64,000 nucleotides of DNA from Novosphingobium sp. ZN18A2 (GCF_036784765.1 NZ_CP136651.1:2542001-2606000), one strand, 5' to 3'. Positions 1 through 8,509 are shown, numbered from the stretch's first letter. Numbers and translations: made by a program. The notes: a model not told the origin generated them from the letters alone.

Positions 1-619
1 ACACATCGGTCATCGCCGTGCGGATAAAACCGGGGGCGACGCAGTTGACGGTAATCCCGCGGCTGGCGACTTCCTGCGCAAGGCTTTTCGACATGCCGAC
101 AAGCCCCGCCTTGGCGGCGGCATAGTTCGCCTGCCCCGGATTGCCGGTGCTGCCTACCACGCTGGTGATCGTGATGATCCGGCCGAAGCGCGCCTTCATC
201 ATCGGCTTCATCGAAGCGCGCATCAGGCGGAAGGCGGCTTCAAGGTTCACCTTCATCACCGCGTCCCATTCCTCGTCCTTCATGCGCATGGCAAGGTTGT
301 CGCGCGTGATGCCGGCGTTGTTCACCAGGATGTCGATCTTGCCCAGCGAATCGATCGCCGCCGGAACCAGCTTTTCGACCGAGTCCGGGTTCGACAGGTC
401 GCAGGTAATGGCCACGTGATCCGGATCGCCGTCGCGGCGGTGGTGATCGGTTTCGTCCAGATCGTCACGGAAGGCACGAAGCTTCGCGGCGTTCGACCCC
501 GAAAGCGCCAGCCTTGCGCCCTGCGCGGCAAGCGATCGGGCGATGGCCGAACCGATTCCGCCCGAAGCCCCGGTTACGAGCGCGGTCATTCCGTGCAGGT
601 CGAACATGCGGTGTTCCAT
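1..619 (-). CDS. fabG: 3-oxoacyl-ACP reductase FabG (3' end cut by window edge)
   Basis: NADPH-dependent reduction of 3-oxoacyl-ACP in the cytosolic type II fatty acid synthase. The reverse strand reads as a short-chain dehydrogenase: a Rossmann TGxxxGIG motif (TGASGGIG) near the N-terminus, an NNAG motif, and the YxxxK catalytic pair in 'YAAAKAG'. The C-terminus lies beyond base 1. I chose the ATG at 619 because GGAG lies nine bases before it and it is three bases after the fabD stop; an in-frame ATG at 607 is the alternative. It is in tandem with fabD, as expected for a fab operon. Family assignment is firm, and the fabD neighbour makes FabG the best choice among SDR enzymes. Confidence 0.9.
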   Translation of the reverse strand, partial: MEHRMFDLHGMTALVTGASGGIGSAIARSLAAQGARLALSGSNAAKLRAFRDDLDETDHHRRDGDPDHVAITCDLSNPDSVEKLVPAAIDSLGKIDILVNNAGITRDNLAMRMKDEEWDAVMKVNLEAAFRLMRASMKPMMKARFGRIITITSVVGSTGNPGQANYAAAKAGLVGMSKSLAQEVASRGITVNCVAPGFIRTAMTDV

Positions 620-622
620 CGA

Positions 623-1561
623 TCAGAGCTCCTTCGCCAAGGCTTCGATATCGGCCATGCCTACAACGCTGGTAACGCCAACGTCGCCGCCTGCCGAACG
701 GGTAATCATCGGCCCGAGCACCTTTCCGCCCAGTTCGACGAACCTGTCCACGCCGGCATCGCGCATGGCGATCGCACTTTCGCGCCAGCGCACGCGCCCC
801 GTCACCTGCTCTACCAGCAAGCGCTTCACATCCGCCGGATCGGTCACCATCGCGGCGGTGACGTTGGCAAAAAGCGGAACGGCCAGCGCGCCCGGCGGCG
901 TCCGGTCCAGTGCTTCGGCCATGGCGTCGGCGGCAGGCTGCATCAGCGGACAATGGAACGGCGCGGATACCGGCAACAGCACGCCGCGCTTGATGCCATG
1001 ATCCTTGACCATCGCGATGGCGCGCTCGATCGCTTCCCGGTGACCCGATATCACCACCTGCGACGGATCGTTGTCGTTGGCGACGGTGCAGACCTGCCCT
1101 TCGGCTGCCGCTTCGGCAAGGGCGCTCGCCTTGTCGATATCCGCGCCCAGCAACGCGGCCATCGCGCCCACGCCCACCGGCACGGCCGCCTGCATCGACT
1201 GGCCGCGCAGCTTCAGCAGGCGCGCGGTATCGGCCAGGCTGAACGCTCCGGCGGCGCAAAGCGCGGTATATTCGCCAAGGCTGTGCCCGGCCACGAAGTC
1301 TGCCTTGTCAGCCAGCGAAAGGCCGCCTTCCTGTTCCAGCACACGCAGAACCGCGATGGCATTGGCCATGATCGCCGGCTGGGCATTCTCGGTCAGCGTC
1401 AGGGTTTCTTCCGGGCCTTCGGCCATGATCGCGGAAAGCTTCTGGCCCAGCGCGTCGTCCACTTCCTCGAACACTTCGCGCGCAACTGCGCTGGCCGCCG
1501 CGAGATCCACGCCCATGCCAACCTTCTGGCTGCCTTGGCCCGGAAAAACGAATGCTCTCAT
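623..1561 (-). CDS. fabD: Malonyl-CoA:ACP transacylase FabD
   Basis: Transfers malonyl groups from CoA to acyl carrier protein to feed fatty acid elongation; cytosolic. The 312-aa product has the usual FabD length. It begins with the family hallmark FPGQGSQ and carries the nucleophile elbow GHSLGE (Ser94) and a later FHCPLM segment with the catalytic His. The ATG at 1561 gives the canonical N-terminus; the longer open frame upstream has no FabD similarity. The stop is three bases before fabG, so the two are probably co-transcribed. Confidence 0.97.
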   Translation of the reverse strand: MRAFVFPGQGSQKVGMGVDLAAASAVAREVFEEVDDALGQKLSAIMAEGPEETLTLTENAQPAIMANAIAVLRVLEQEGGLSLADKADFVAGHSLGEYTALCAAGAFSLADTARLLKLRGQSMQAAVPVGVGAMAALLGADIDKASALAEAAAEGQVCTVANDNDPSQVVISGHREAIERAIAMVKDHGIKRGVLLPVSAPFHCPLMQPAADAMAEALDRTPPGALAVPLFANVTAAMVTDPADVKRLLVEQVTGRVRWRESAIAMRDAGVDRFVELGGKVLGPMITRSAGGDVGVTSVVGMADIEALAKEL

Positions 1562-1629
1562 CTCAAAACCTCCGATCATCCCGAGAAGCCGCCACGCAGC
1601 CGCCTCTCGAAGGACTATGGGCGGCGCGG

Positions 1630-2457
1630 TTATTGCCCGCGCGTCTCTCCTGCAACCCCGAAGGGCACAATCCTGTTGGCAGCATCGTGCCCGATATCTG
1701 CCCGGCCAAGATAGGGGATGGAATGCCGTTGGCACCAGTACCGCGCGATCTGATCTGCATCCGTGCCGAACGGGCGATCGTTTTCCGGCACGTCGCTGAC
1801 GCGGCCAAGGCGCAAGCCGGCAATGCCGCCAAGGTGCGCGGTGACGTGGAAGAACAACCGGTCAACCGCGTAAAGATATTCGCTGACCTCCTCTACCATC
1901 ACCACGCGCCCGGCGAGGCCCGGCATGATCGGTGTGCCGCACAACATCGCCAGCGTCATCAAGTTGAAGGCAACGGCGGGCGTTTCGCCCAGCGACGGTT
2001 CAAGCCCGGCCCTGTCGCCCGCAAGATAGCCAAGCGTGCGGCGCACCGCGTCTTCCCCGCCCTGGCGCCGGATATCCGCAGGCATCGGCGCGTGAACCTG
2101 CCTGCCGATCCGTGCGCGATAGAGCGCACCCAGCATCGTGCCGGCATCGGAATAGCCGAGATAGGTCTTGCCTTCGGCGTGGTGATCGAGCCGTTCCATC
2201 GCCTGTTGCGCGATGCGAACCGCGCCATATCCCCCGCGCACGAACCAAACCGCATCGAACGCGGGATCGTTCGCGCATTCCACGAATGCGGCAAGGCGCA
2301 TCTCGTCAGGTCCGGCGAAATGGCCGTCCGCAAGAAAGCACTGCGGGTGGAAGTGGAGCGAATGCTCCGGAAACTCCGTCTTGGCGAGCGCGGTGACGCG
2401 CGCCGCATCCTCATGCGTGAACGGGGTGGACGGAGCGCATATCGCGATAGCTGCCAT
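1630..2457 (-). CDS. LD-carboxypeptidase, peptidase family S66
   Basis: Predicted to remove the terminal D-Ala from murein tetrapeptides during peptidoglycan recycling; the family also includes MccF-type microcin immunity proteins. The 275-aa protein shows the S66 pattern: RGGYG near residue 75, the nucleophile elbow GYSD with Ser103, a Glu in the 'VMVEEVSEY' segment and a GH pair near the C-terminus, so the Ser-Glu-His triad looks intact. There is no signal peptide, consistent with cytosolic recycling. It is divergent from a MurC/Mpl-like ligase, the next enzyme expected in a recycling route. The spacer between them contains repeated operator-like motifs, suggesting shared control. Confidence 0.85.
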   Translation of the reverse strand: MAAIAICAPSTPFTHEDAARVTALAKTEFPEHSLHFHPQCFLADGHFAGPDEMRLAAFVECANDPAFDAVWFVRGGYGAVRIAQQAMERLDHHAEGKTYLGYSDAGTMLGALYRARIGRQVHAPMPADIRRQGGEDAVRRTLGYLAGDRAGLEPSLGETPAVAFNLMTLAMLCGTPIMPGLAGRVVMVEEVSEYLYAVDRLFFHVTAHLGGIAGLRLGRVSDVPENDRPFGTDADQIARYWCQRHSIPYLGRADIGHDAANRIVPFGVAGETRGQ

Positions 2458-2509
2458 GCGCTTGCTCTAGCATCCGCTTCACAAATTGTGAGTCCCCGAC
2501 TAGTGATCC

Positions 2510-2560
2510 GATTCTGACATTTGCATCCTTGCCGGGCAGGTCGCGAAAAATGTCAGAATC
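2510..2560. promoter_or_regulatory. Perfect 13-bp inverted repeat, candidate operator
   Basis: GATTCTGACATTT at 2510-2522 is the exact reverse complement of AAATGTCAGAATC at 2548-2560, with 25 bases between the arms. It lies in the spacer between the divergent LD-carboxypeptidase and Mur ligase genes. There is no T-tract, so a terminator is unlikely. The same motif recurs at 2644-2656, which favours a protein-binding site. Confidence 0.5.
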
Positions 2561-2643
2561 TCTTCGGGCTACTAGCAATTTAATGATTCTAGTGGATTTT
2601 TCGATTTTGGCAGTTGCAACCGCGCTATCCGGTCGGGGGAAGC

Positions 2644-2656
2644 AAATGTCAAAATC
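2644..2656 (+). promoter_or_regulatory. Third copy of the operator-like motif
   Basis: AAATGTCAAAATC differs at one position from the arm at 2548-2560 and lies 20 bases before the Mur ligase start at 2677. A weaker inverted version, GATTTTGGCAGTT, is at 2603-2615. Binding here could block transcription or translation initiation of the ligase. The regulator is unknown. Confidence 0.4.
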
Positions 2657-2676
2657 AATCCACCAGGCGCCGTGAA

Positions 2677-4110
2677 ATGGACGGGATGGGAATGCCGAAA
2701 CCTGACGAGCTTGCCACGCGCGCGTGGTTCTTTTGCGGAATTGGCGGGTCGGGAATGTTGCCGCTGGCGACCATCCTGAAGGAACTTGGCGCGCAAGTCG
2801 CCGGATCGGACCGCAGCCGCGACCAGGGAAGAACGCCGGAAAAGTTCGCATGGCTGGAACAGCGGGGCTTCACGCTGTTTCCGCAGGACGGCAGCGGCAT
2901 CGTATCGGCCAGCCAGACGCTGGTCGCTTCTGCCGCGGTGGAAGATACCGTGCCCGAAGTCGTCCGCGCGAAAGACCTTGGCTGCCCGCGCATGAGCCGG
3001 GCCGACCTGCTGGCCGCGCTGTTCAACGCCGCCCCCGCGCGCATCGCCGTTGCCGGGACCAGCGGCAAGTCGACCGTTACCGGCATGCTGGGCTGGATCA
3101 TGACCGAAGCGGGCCGCGATCCGACGATCATGAACGGCGCGGTGATGAAGAATTTCCGCAGCGATGCGTCCCCATTCGCCAGCGCGCGGGTCGGATCAGG
3201 CGGGCTGTTCATTTCCGAAGTAGATGAAAGCGATGGTTCGATCGCGCTCTACCGGCCCACGGTCGGCGTTCTCAACAACGTCAGTCTCGACCACAAGAGC
3301 CTTGAGGAACTGCGCCAGCTGTTCGGCGATTTTCTGGCAGTTTCAGATGCATCGGCGATCAACCTCGACGATATGGAAAGCCTTGGCCTGCTTCCGCGTG
3401 CCAGTGCAGCGGTTACGTTCGCCATCGCGGCAAATGCTGCGGACATCGGCATAGTCGAAGGCTCCATCGAAGAGGCGGCCAACGGGATCGCGGCCACGTT
3501 GATCGACCGGCGCGACGACGCGCGGCACGCGATTTCGCTGAACCTGCCCGGCCGTCACAACCTTGCCAACGCGCTGGCCGCCGTTGCCGGGGCCAGTGCT
3601 GCGGGCGTGCCCGTGGCACAGGCCACAGCGGCGCTGGGCACATTCGCCGGGCTTGCGCGCCGGTTCGACATCGTCGGCACCAGCGCGTCCGGAATCACCG
3701 TGATCGACGATTTCGGCCACAACCCCGAAAAGGTCGCGGCAACGCTCACCACGCTGAAAGCCCATCCCGGACGCGTGATCGCGTTCTTCCAGCCCCACGG
3801 TTATGGGCCGCTGCGCCAGATGGGGCACGAACTGGCCGAAGTCCTGGCAACGCGGCTTGGCCCCGACGACGTGACGATCCTGTGCGATCCGGTCTATTTC
3901 GGGGGAACGGTCGATCGTTCGGTTGGTTCGGAACGGATCGCGGACATGATCGTGGCAGCGGGCGGACAGGCGCAGCACGTGCCGGCCCGCGCCGATTGCG
4001 CGGACCGCATCGTGGAAATCGCGCAGCCGGGAGACCGCATCGTGATCATGGGCGCGCGCGACGATACGTTGACCGTATTCGCCCGCGACATCCTTGCCCG
4101 CCTGCCCTGA
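2677..4110 (+). CDS. Mur ligase family protein, MurC/Mpl-like
   Basis: Predicted ATP-dependent amide ligase joining an amino acid or peptide to UDP-MurNAc. The 477-aa protein has a Rossmann-like N-terminus (GIGGSGM), a P-loop GTSGKST at residues 127-133, an 'EVDESDG' acidic motif, the NNVSLDH segment and 'GRHNLANALAA' typical of the central and C-terminal Mur domains. The P-loop has Ser where most Mur ligases have His. Length and domain order fit MurC or Mpl (murein peptide ligase). Because the divergent neighbour is an LD-carboxypeptidase, and murC usually sits in the dcw cluster, a recycling role like Mpl is inferred but not proven. The ATG at 2677 is preferred over an upstream in-frame TTG; the ribosome binding site is weak. 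Confidence 0.75.
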   Translation: MDGMGMPKPDELATRAWFFCGIGGSGMLPLATILKELGAQVAGSDRSRDQGRTPEKFAWLEQRGFTLFPQDGSGIVSASQTLVASAAVEDTVPEVVRAKDLGCPRMSRADLLAALFNAAPARIAVAGTSGKSTVTGMLGWIMTEAGRDPTIMNGAVMKNFRSDASPFASARVGSGGLFISEVDESDGSIALYRPTVGVLNNVSLDHKSLEELRQLFGDFLAVSDASAINLDDMESLGLLPRASAAVTFAIAANAADIGIVEGSIEEAANGIAATLIDRRDDARHAISLNLPGRHNLANALAAVAGASAAGVPVAQATAALGTFAGLARRFDIVGTSASGITVIDDFGHNPEKVAATLTTLKAHPGRVIAFFQPHGYGPLRQMGHELAEVLATRLGPDDVTILCDPVYFGGTVDRSVGSERIADMIVAAGGQAQHVPARADCADRIVEIAQPGDRIVIMGARDDTLTVFARDILARLP

Positions 4111-4122
4111 CCCGTTAACGCC

Positions 4123-4653
4123 TCAGTCGAAGCGCTTTTCCAGCATCACCAGGTGCGGGTCCCCATCCACGCCGTGCGGCACGAAGCCCTTTTCGCGCTC
4201 CAGCTCTATCGCGGCGTGATTTTCGCGATCCTCAATCGAGACGACGCGCTTCAGACCCCGCTTCTGGGCCTCGCGGGCCAGCACGTCCAGCATCGCCCAG
4301 CCAACACCCTTGCCGCGATAGTCGCCGCGAACAGACACGGCGATTTCGCCGCCGGTCATGTCCTTGTCGCAAGCAAGCATCGCCGAAGCGACGATTTCGT
4401 GCGATTCGGCATCGACCGCGACCAGGCTTTCGGTCTGGTCGTGATCGGCGTGGGTCAGCGGCACAAGCTGTTCGTGCGTCAGGTGGCGATGCGCACTCAG
4501 AAAGCGGAACCGGCGATCCTCGTCGCTGACGCGGTCGAAGAAATCGCCCAGGGCCGTCTCGTCGGCGGGATAGGCTGGCCTTACCTTCAACTGGACGCCC
4601 GCACGGGTGACAACGTCGTTTTCGCCTTCAACGAACTTATCGGTAGCAACCAT
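4123..4653 (-). CDS. GNAT family N-acetyltransferase
   Basis: Predicted acetyl-CoA-dependent acetyltransferase of 176 aa; substrate unknown. The C-terminal half has the GNAT acetyl-CoA motif 'VRGDYRGKGVG' (R/Q-x-x-G-x-G/A type), followed by 'AMLDVLAREAQKRGLKRV', the usual helix and strand. I placed the start at 4653 because GGAG is nine bases upstream; an in-frame upstream codon at 4701 lacks one. It is convergent with the Mur ligase and has no operon partner that would hint at a substrate. Confidence 0.75.
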   Translation of the reverse strand: MVATDKFVEGENDVVTRAGVQLKVRPAYPADETALGDFFDRVSDEDRRFRFLSAHRHLTHEQLVPLTHADHDQTESLVAVDAESHEIVASAMLACDKDMTGGEIAVSVRGDYRGKGVGWAMLDVLAREAQKRGLKRVVSIEDRENHAAIELEREKGFVPHGVDGDPHLVMLEKRFD

Positions 4654-4795
4654 TTCTGCAAACTCCTGTCCAGAATGGAGCTTTGTTAGCGCCTGCAGCA
4701 TTATCCGTGTTGATCGCGCGCAAAGATAGGGGTGAATTTTGCGTGCGGCGGGCCGTCCTTCGGTAAATGTGGTTAACTACCTGAAGGGACACCCC

Positions 4796-5161
4796 TTGAT
4801 ACCTGCCGCCACCATCGCTCCCGCCAGCACGCCCCGTCGCCGCGAATCGCGCGAAGCCGTGGAAATGTTCGCCCACTTCCGGCACGGCGCGCGCCGCTGC
4901 ACCGTCATGCTGAAAGACCTGACACGCCACGGGGCCAGGATCGAAGGCCATGGCGCGCTGCAACGCGACGAGGCGATCGGCCTTGCCTTTCCCGGTCTGG
5001 CCCCTGTTCTGGCGTTTGTTGCATGGTGCAACGGGCCTTGCGCGGGTATAGAATTCGCCGAACCGCTGCGCCCGCAACAATACGAAAGCCTGTTGCGCGA
5101 CCACGCCTTGCCGGCCCTGCGGCCCGATCCGCCCGGCAGTGGCCTGCCTCTGGTCGCCTGA
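4796..5161 (+). CDS. PilZ domain protein (possible c-di-GMP receptor)
   Basis: A 121-aa cytosolic protein made almost entirely of one PilZ domain. The two c-di-GMP contact motifs are visible: RxxxR at residues 15-19 and 'DLTRHG', a D/NxS/TxxG motif, about 30 residues later. The proposed TTG start at 4796 has AGGGA six bases before it; a GTG at 4769 in the same frame is possible. Target process unknown. The window also encodes a PilZ-XRE fusion, a GGDEF-EAL protein and a degenerate GGDEF protein, so it probably belongs to a wider c-di-GMP network. Confidence 0.65.
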   Translation: MIPAATIAPASTPRRRESREAVEMFAHFRHGARRCTVMLKDLTRHGARIEGHGALQRDEAIGLAFPGLAPVLAFVAWCNGPCAGIEFAEPLRPQQYESLLRDHALPALRPDPPGSGLPLVA

Positions 5162-5327
5162 CCGGCTGGCCGTAACAGCACGCACGGCCTTGCATTTCGT
5201 CCGAAATCCGCTAAGGGCCACCGCTTCCGCCGGCTTGCGAGCCGTGCGGATGCTTGAAGAAAGCCGGAGGGGCCCCGCAATCCCGCGGATCAGCCAGCGA
5301 TCGGTTAGAAGAGAAAAGGAAGCTGCC

Positions 5328-5690
5328 GTGCCGCTTTATGAGCACGTGTTCCTGGCACGCCAGGATCTCAGCCAGTCGCAGGTAGATGCGCTGGCTGCCG
5401 CCGCCACCGAGATCGTCGAGCAGAACAATGGCAAGGTCACCAAGACGGAGACCTGGGGCCTGCGCTCGCTCGCCTACAAGATCCAGAAGAACCGCAAGGC
5501 GCACTTCGTGCTGCTGAACATCGAAGCTCCGGGCGAAACCGTTTCCGAACTCGAGCGTCAGTCCGCGATGAACGAAGACATCATCCGCTACATGACCATC
5601 CGCGTGGACGAGCACGAAGCCGGCCCGTCGGTCATGATGCGCAAGAACGAACGCGACCGCAGCCGTCGCCGCGAACGCGAAGGGGATTGA
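5328..5690 (+). CDS. rpsF: 30S ribosomal protein S6
   Basis: Binds 16S rRNA with S18 in the small-subunit platform. The 120-aa product starts '[15 protein letters not shown]' and carries the conserved '[13 protein letters not shown]' segment. S6 is usually about 95-135 aa; here it ends in an Arg/Glu-rich tail. The GTG at 5328 is preferred because AAAAGGA lies just upstream and the protein matches the family from that residue. It heads rpsF-rpsR-rplI, with three bases to rpsR. Confidence 0.96.
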   Translation: MPLYEHVFLARQDLSQSQVDALAAAATEIVEQNNGKVTKTETWGLRSLAYKIQKNRKAHFVLLNIEAPGETVSELERQSAMNEDIIRYMTIRVDEHEAGPSVMMRKNERDRSRRREREGD

Positions 5691-5693
5691 TCC

Positions 5694-5918
5694 ATGGCTC
5701 GTCCGTTTTTCCGCCGCCGCAAGTCGTGCCCTTTCTCGGGCAAGAACGCGCCGAAGATCGACTACAAGGACGTGCGCCTGCTCCAGGGCTTCATGTCCGA
5801 ACGTGGCAAGATCGTTCCCAGCCGCATCACCGCGGTTTCGGCCAAGAAGCAGCGTGAGCTGAGCCAGGCGATCAAGCGCGCCCGGCACATCGGCCTGCTT
5901 CCCTACATCGTGAAGTAA
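5694..5918 (+). CDS. rpsR: 30S ribosomal protein S18
   Basis: Small basic protein of 74 aa that pairs with S6 on the 30S platform. Its N-terminus is [12 protein letters not shown] and it has the family's '[12 protein letters not shown]' and '[20 protein letters not shown]' segments. It starts three bases after the rpsF stop and is followed by rplI after 12 bases with GGAG upstream of that start. Length is normal. Confidence 0.97.
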   Translation: MARPFFRRRKSCPFSGKNAPKIDYKDVRLLQGFMSERGKIVPSRITAVSAKKQRELSQAIKRARHIGLLPYIVK

Positions 5919-5930
5919 GGAGCGGTCACC

Positions 5931-6548
5931 ATGCAGATCATCCTGCTCGAACGCATCGAGAAGCTGGGCACCATCGGCGATGAAGTGACCGTCAAGGACG
6001 GTTACGCGCGCAACTTCCTGCTGCCCAACAAGAAGGCGCTGCGCGCCAACGAAGCCAACCGCAAGGTCTTCGAAGCCAACCGCGCCCGTATCGAGGCCGA
6101 CAACGCCGCCAAGCGCGACGACGCCCAGAACCATGCGGGCAATGTCGAAGGCAAGGAAGTGGTGCTGATCCGCGCTTCGTCCAACGCCGGCCATCTTTAC
6201 GGTTCGGTTTCGGTCCGCGACATCGTGGAAGCCCTGAACGAACAGGGCGCCGAAGTGTCCAAGGCGATGATCGTGCTCGAACGCCCGATCAAGTCCATCG
6301 GCCTTTACGACGTGCGCGTCGCGCTTCACCCCGAAGTTGCCGTGAACGTCAAGGTCAACGTCGCGCGTTCGGCCGATGAGGCCGAACTGCAGGCGCAGGG
6401 CGTGGACGTCATGGCCGCGATGTTCGAAGAAGAAAACGTGCCCACCGGCTTTACCGAGGAAAAGGATCCCAACGCCGAGCCCGGCGAGATCGCTTCCGAG
6501 GAACCGGCTGCAGAGGAAGCCAACGACGAAGAGGCGACGCAAGCCTGA
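5931..6548 (+). CDS. rplI: 50S ribosomal protein L9 with acidic C-terminal extension
   Basis: Binds 23S rRNA at the base of the L1 stalk. The first ~150 residues match bL9 fully, starting MQIILLERIEKLG with the 'VKDGYARNFLLPNKKAL' signature. The protein is 205 aa, about 55 longer than usual. The added tail is rich in Glu, Ala and Pro and ends 'EEATQA'. Similar acidic tails are common in alphaproteobacterial ribosomal proteins and are probably not needed for folding. A strong terminator follows, ending the rpsF operon. Confidence 0.96.
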   Translation: MQIILLERIEKLGTIGDEVTVKDGYARNFLLPNKKALRANEANRKVFEANRARIEADNAAKRDDAQNHAGNVEGKEVVLIRASSNAGHLYGSVSVRDIVEALNEQGAEVSKAMIVLERPIKSIGLYDVRVALHPEVAVNVKVNVARSADEAELQAQGVDVMAAMFEEENVPTGFTEEKDPNAEPGEIASEEPAAEEANDEEATQA

Positions 6549-6587
6549 TCGTCCGGACTTTCCGCCGGCAACGGTGGCAAAGGAAAC

Positions 6588-6622
6588 AAGGGGTGCGCCT
6601 TTCGGGGTGCGCCCCTTTTTCT
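6588..6622 (+). terminator. Rho-independent terminator after rplI
   Basis: A 12-pair stem (AAGGGGTGCGCC pairing with the segment ending CGCCCCTT, two G-T pairs) closes a short loop and runs into five T's. It lies 40 bases after the rplI stop and ends the plus-strand rpsF-rpsR-rplI operon just before the convergent TonB-like gene. Confidence 0.85.
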
Positions 6623-6641
6623 TTATCTGTAAAGCGGGCGA

Positions 6642-7448
6642 TCAGCCCGGCATCGCCTGCTTCTTGATGCCGTAATCGATACGAATGCGGACCCAGTCCC
6701 CGACCTGCGGAACACCGCCCACCCGCGGCGGGCGAACAAGGAACTGCCAGGCGGCCGCCGCCACGGCGTGTGCAATGCCGGACCCTTGCGGCCACTCGTC
6801 CAGTTCCACGCAATCCGTTACCCGGTAATTGGGTGCGGTCTTGCAGGCGATCAGCCCCCAGCCCGGCCCGCGCGCCGTGGAAAGATAGCCCGACAACTCG
6901 TCATGATAAGGCTCGCGATACCACGACGCCGCGTAGAGCGGCTCTCCATGCGGACCGCTGCCGGAAACGCGCGGCGTATCGCCCGGCACACCGCTATCCG
7001 AAGGCCCCATCGTCGATTTTTTCGGTGATGGCGCGGATGGCGCGTGCGGCAGCGACGCGATGTTGGCCGAAGCAAGCTGATCGCGTGACATGTTCATCAG
7101 GAACGGCGGCGGCGTGGGCGCGGTTGCCGGTTCCTCGGTGGGTTTCGGCTGCGGCTGGTCCTGTTGCTCTGCGCGGCTGGCGGTGCGGTGCCTGGGTTTG
7201 GCCGCCTGTTCCGGCTCTTTCACCTTTGGAGCCTCGTCTTTCTTGTTATCCGCTTCGAAATTTACGCTGACCATCGCGACAGGCGGCTTTTCCTTTTGCG
7301 ACGCTGCGCGGCCAAGCGTCAGCAGCACAAGGACCAGCAGCACCTCGATCGCCAGCGCCAGCACGAAGCCCGCACCGCGCGTGGCGATCCGCGCGCGAAG
7401 CCAACCGACCGGAGATGTCTGAAAGGCGTCTTCGGAACGTGGCGACAA
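6642..7448 (-). CDS. Membrane-anchored Pro/Lys-rich protein, TonB-like
   Basis: About 268 aa from the proposed TTG at 7448; TTG at 7535 or GTG at 7496 would lengthen it. A short basic N-terminus is followed by one hydrophobic helix ('GFVLALAIEVLLVLVLLTL'), then a Lys/Glu/Pro/Gln-rich linker of roughly 90 residues and a compact C-terminal domain ending 'VGDWVRIRIDYGIKKQ'. This anchor, stiff linker and small periplasmic domain resemble TonB or TolA energy transducers, but no neighbouring exbB/exbD or receptor supports this. The role is therefore unassigned. It is convergent with rplI across the terminator. Confidence 0.5.
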   Translation of the reverse strand: MSPRSEDAFQTSPVGWLRARIATRGAGFVLALAIEVLLVLVLLTLGRAASQKEKPPVAMVSVNFEADNKKDEAPKVKEPEQAAKPRHRTASRAEQQDQPQPKPTEEPATAPTPPPFLMNMSRDQLASANIASLPHAPSAPSPKKSTMGPSDSGVPGDTPRVSGSGPHGEPLYAASWYREPYHDELSGYLSTARGPGWGLIACKTAPNYRVTDCVELDEWPQGSGIAHAVAAAAWQFLVRPPRVGGVPQVGDWVRIRIDYGIKKQAMPG

Positions 7449-7600
7449 GGGACCTCGGCTTGGACAGAGAAAGGCGGCGATTCCGCCTTCCGGCACCCCT
7501 TGATGCCCGATAGAGCCTGCCTGACCGTCCCGCAAGGACCGCTTCGCCCGGACACGCGCACTTCATCGCATTCCAGACCGGACTTTTCAGGGTTCAACCT

Positions 7601-8509
7601 TCAACCGGTCGCCGGTGTCTTGCTCCACGGCAGGGCGCCGCCACGATCCATCTCTAGCCGGTTGCGGCCGCGCGCCTTGGCCATCGCCAGTGCAAGTTCG
7701 GCGCGCTTGATCGTGTCGTCCACCGTCGCCGCAATGGGCGCCGCTCCGGCGCTTGCCGTCACCGAAAAGGCATTGCTGCCCGCAGACTGCCGGATTTCAG
7801 ACAATGTGCCCACGATACGCCCGCAAATCGCCTGCGCTTCGGCCATAGACGCGCCCGGCAACAGTATCCCGATGCGCGGCCCGCCGATGCGCGAAATGAT
7901 ATCGCGTGATCGGGTAAGCGTGCGGACCAGGTCGGCCACCGCGACCAGCACCTCGTCCCCCACGCCGAAGCCATAGCGTAGGTTGATCGACTTGAAGTGA
8001 TCGACATCGAACATCGCCAGACAGCCGCTTCCGCCCTCGTCGCACAAGTGTTCGAGCATCGAGATGAACGCCCGGCGATTGGTAAGGCCCGTTAACGGGT
8101 CGGTCATGCTGGCGTTGAACAGCGCGCGTTCGAAATGGCGGCGCTCGTCGATGCTGCGCATGATGCCCACGGCTCCGCCCTCTTCGGGCACGCCGCGCAA
8201 CTGGAGTTCGAACCAGCATTCGCCGCCTGCACGCGTGCGTGCCGCGAATTCCGTCCAGTTTGTATCGTTCCGGCCCGACATGGCCGCGGCCAGCTTTTCG
8301 CCGACCACGTCCGCCCAGTCGGGCGCCGCAAGATCAACCAGCTTGCGCCCGGCCAGTTCGCCGGCGGACGGCAAGCCGAAACGCTCGACCACAGGAGAGG
8401 CATCGAGGATGGCCCCGTCCCGGTCCGTCCGGACGATAATGTCCTGCGTGCTGTCCTTGAGCAGCATATAGAGCGCCGTGCTTTCCTGCGGCGTAACTCT
8501 CACGTCCAT
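7601..8509 (-). CDS. PAS-GGDEF protein with degenerate GGDEF motif
   Basis: A 302-aa cytosolic protein with a PAS-like sensor region at about residues 10-125 and a GGDEF-fold domain at about 135-290. The fold landmarks are present: 'MTDPLTGLTNRRAF', the metal site 'FDVDHFKSIN', and the C-terminal 'AMAKARGRNRLE'. The signature itself reads GGPRI at residues 209-213 instead of GG[D/E]EF. The missing Asp/Glu pair is needed for metal and substrate handling, so cyclase activity is unlikely. A regulatory or GTP-sensing role is inferred. The neighbour upstream on the same strand is a PilZ-XRE fusion. An AT-rich 247-bp spacer upstream may hold its promoter. Confidence 0.85.
   Translation of the reverse strand: MDVRVTPQESTALYMLLKDSTQDIIVRTDRDGAILDASPVVERFGLPSAGELAGRKLVDLAAPDWADVVGEKLAAAMSGRNDTNWTEFAARTRAGGECWFELQLRGVPEEGGAVGIMRSIDERRHFERALFNASMTDPLTGLTNRRAFISMLEHLCDEGGSGCLAMFDVDHFKSINLRYGFGVGDEVLVAVADLVRTLTRSRDIISRIGGPRIGILLPGASMAEAQAICGRIVGTLSEIRQSAGSNAFSVTASAGAAPIAATVDDTIKRAELALAMAKARGRNRLEMDRGGALPWSKTPATG

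Noticed and set aside
416..1714. Long plus-strand open frame opposite fabD
   Set aside because: It lies entirely on the antisense of a strongly supported gene, has no recognisable domain and is rich in His/Arg, typical of shadow frames at this GC content.
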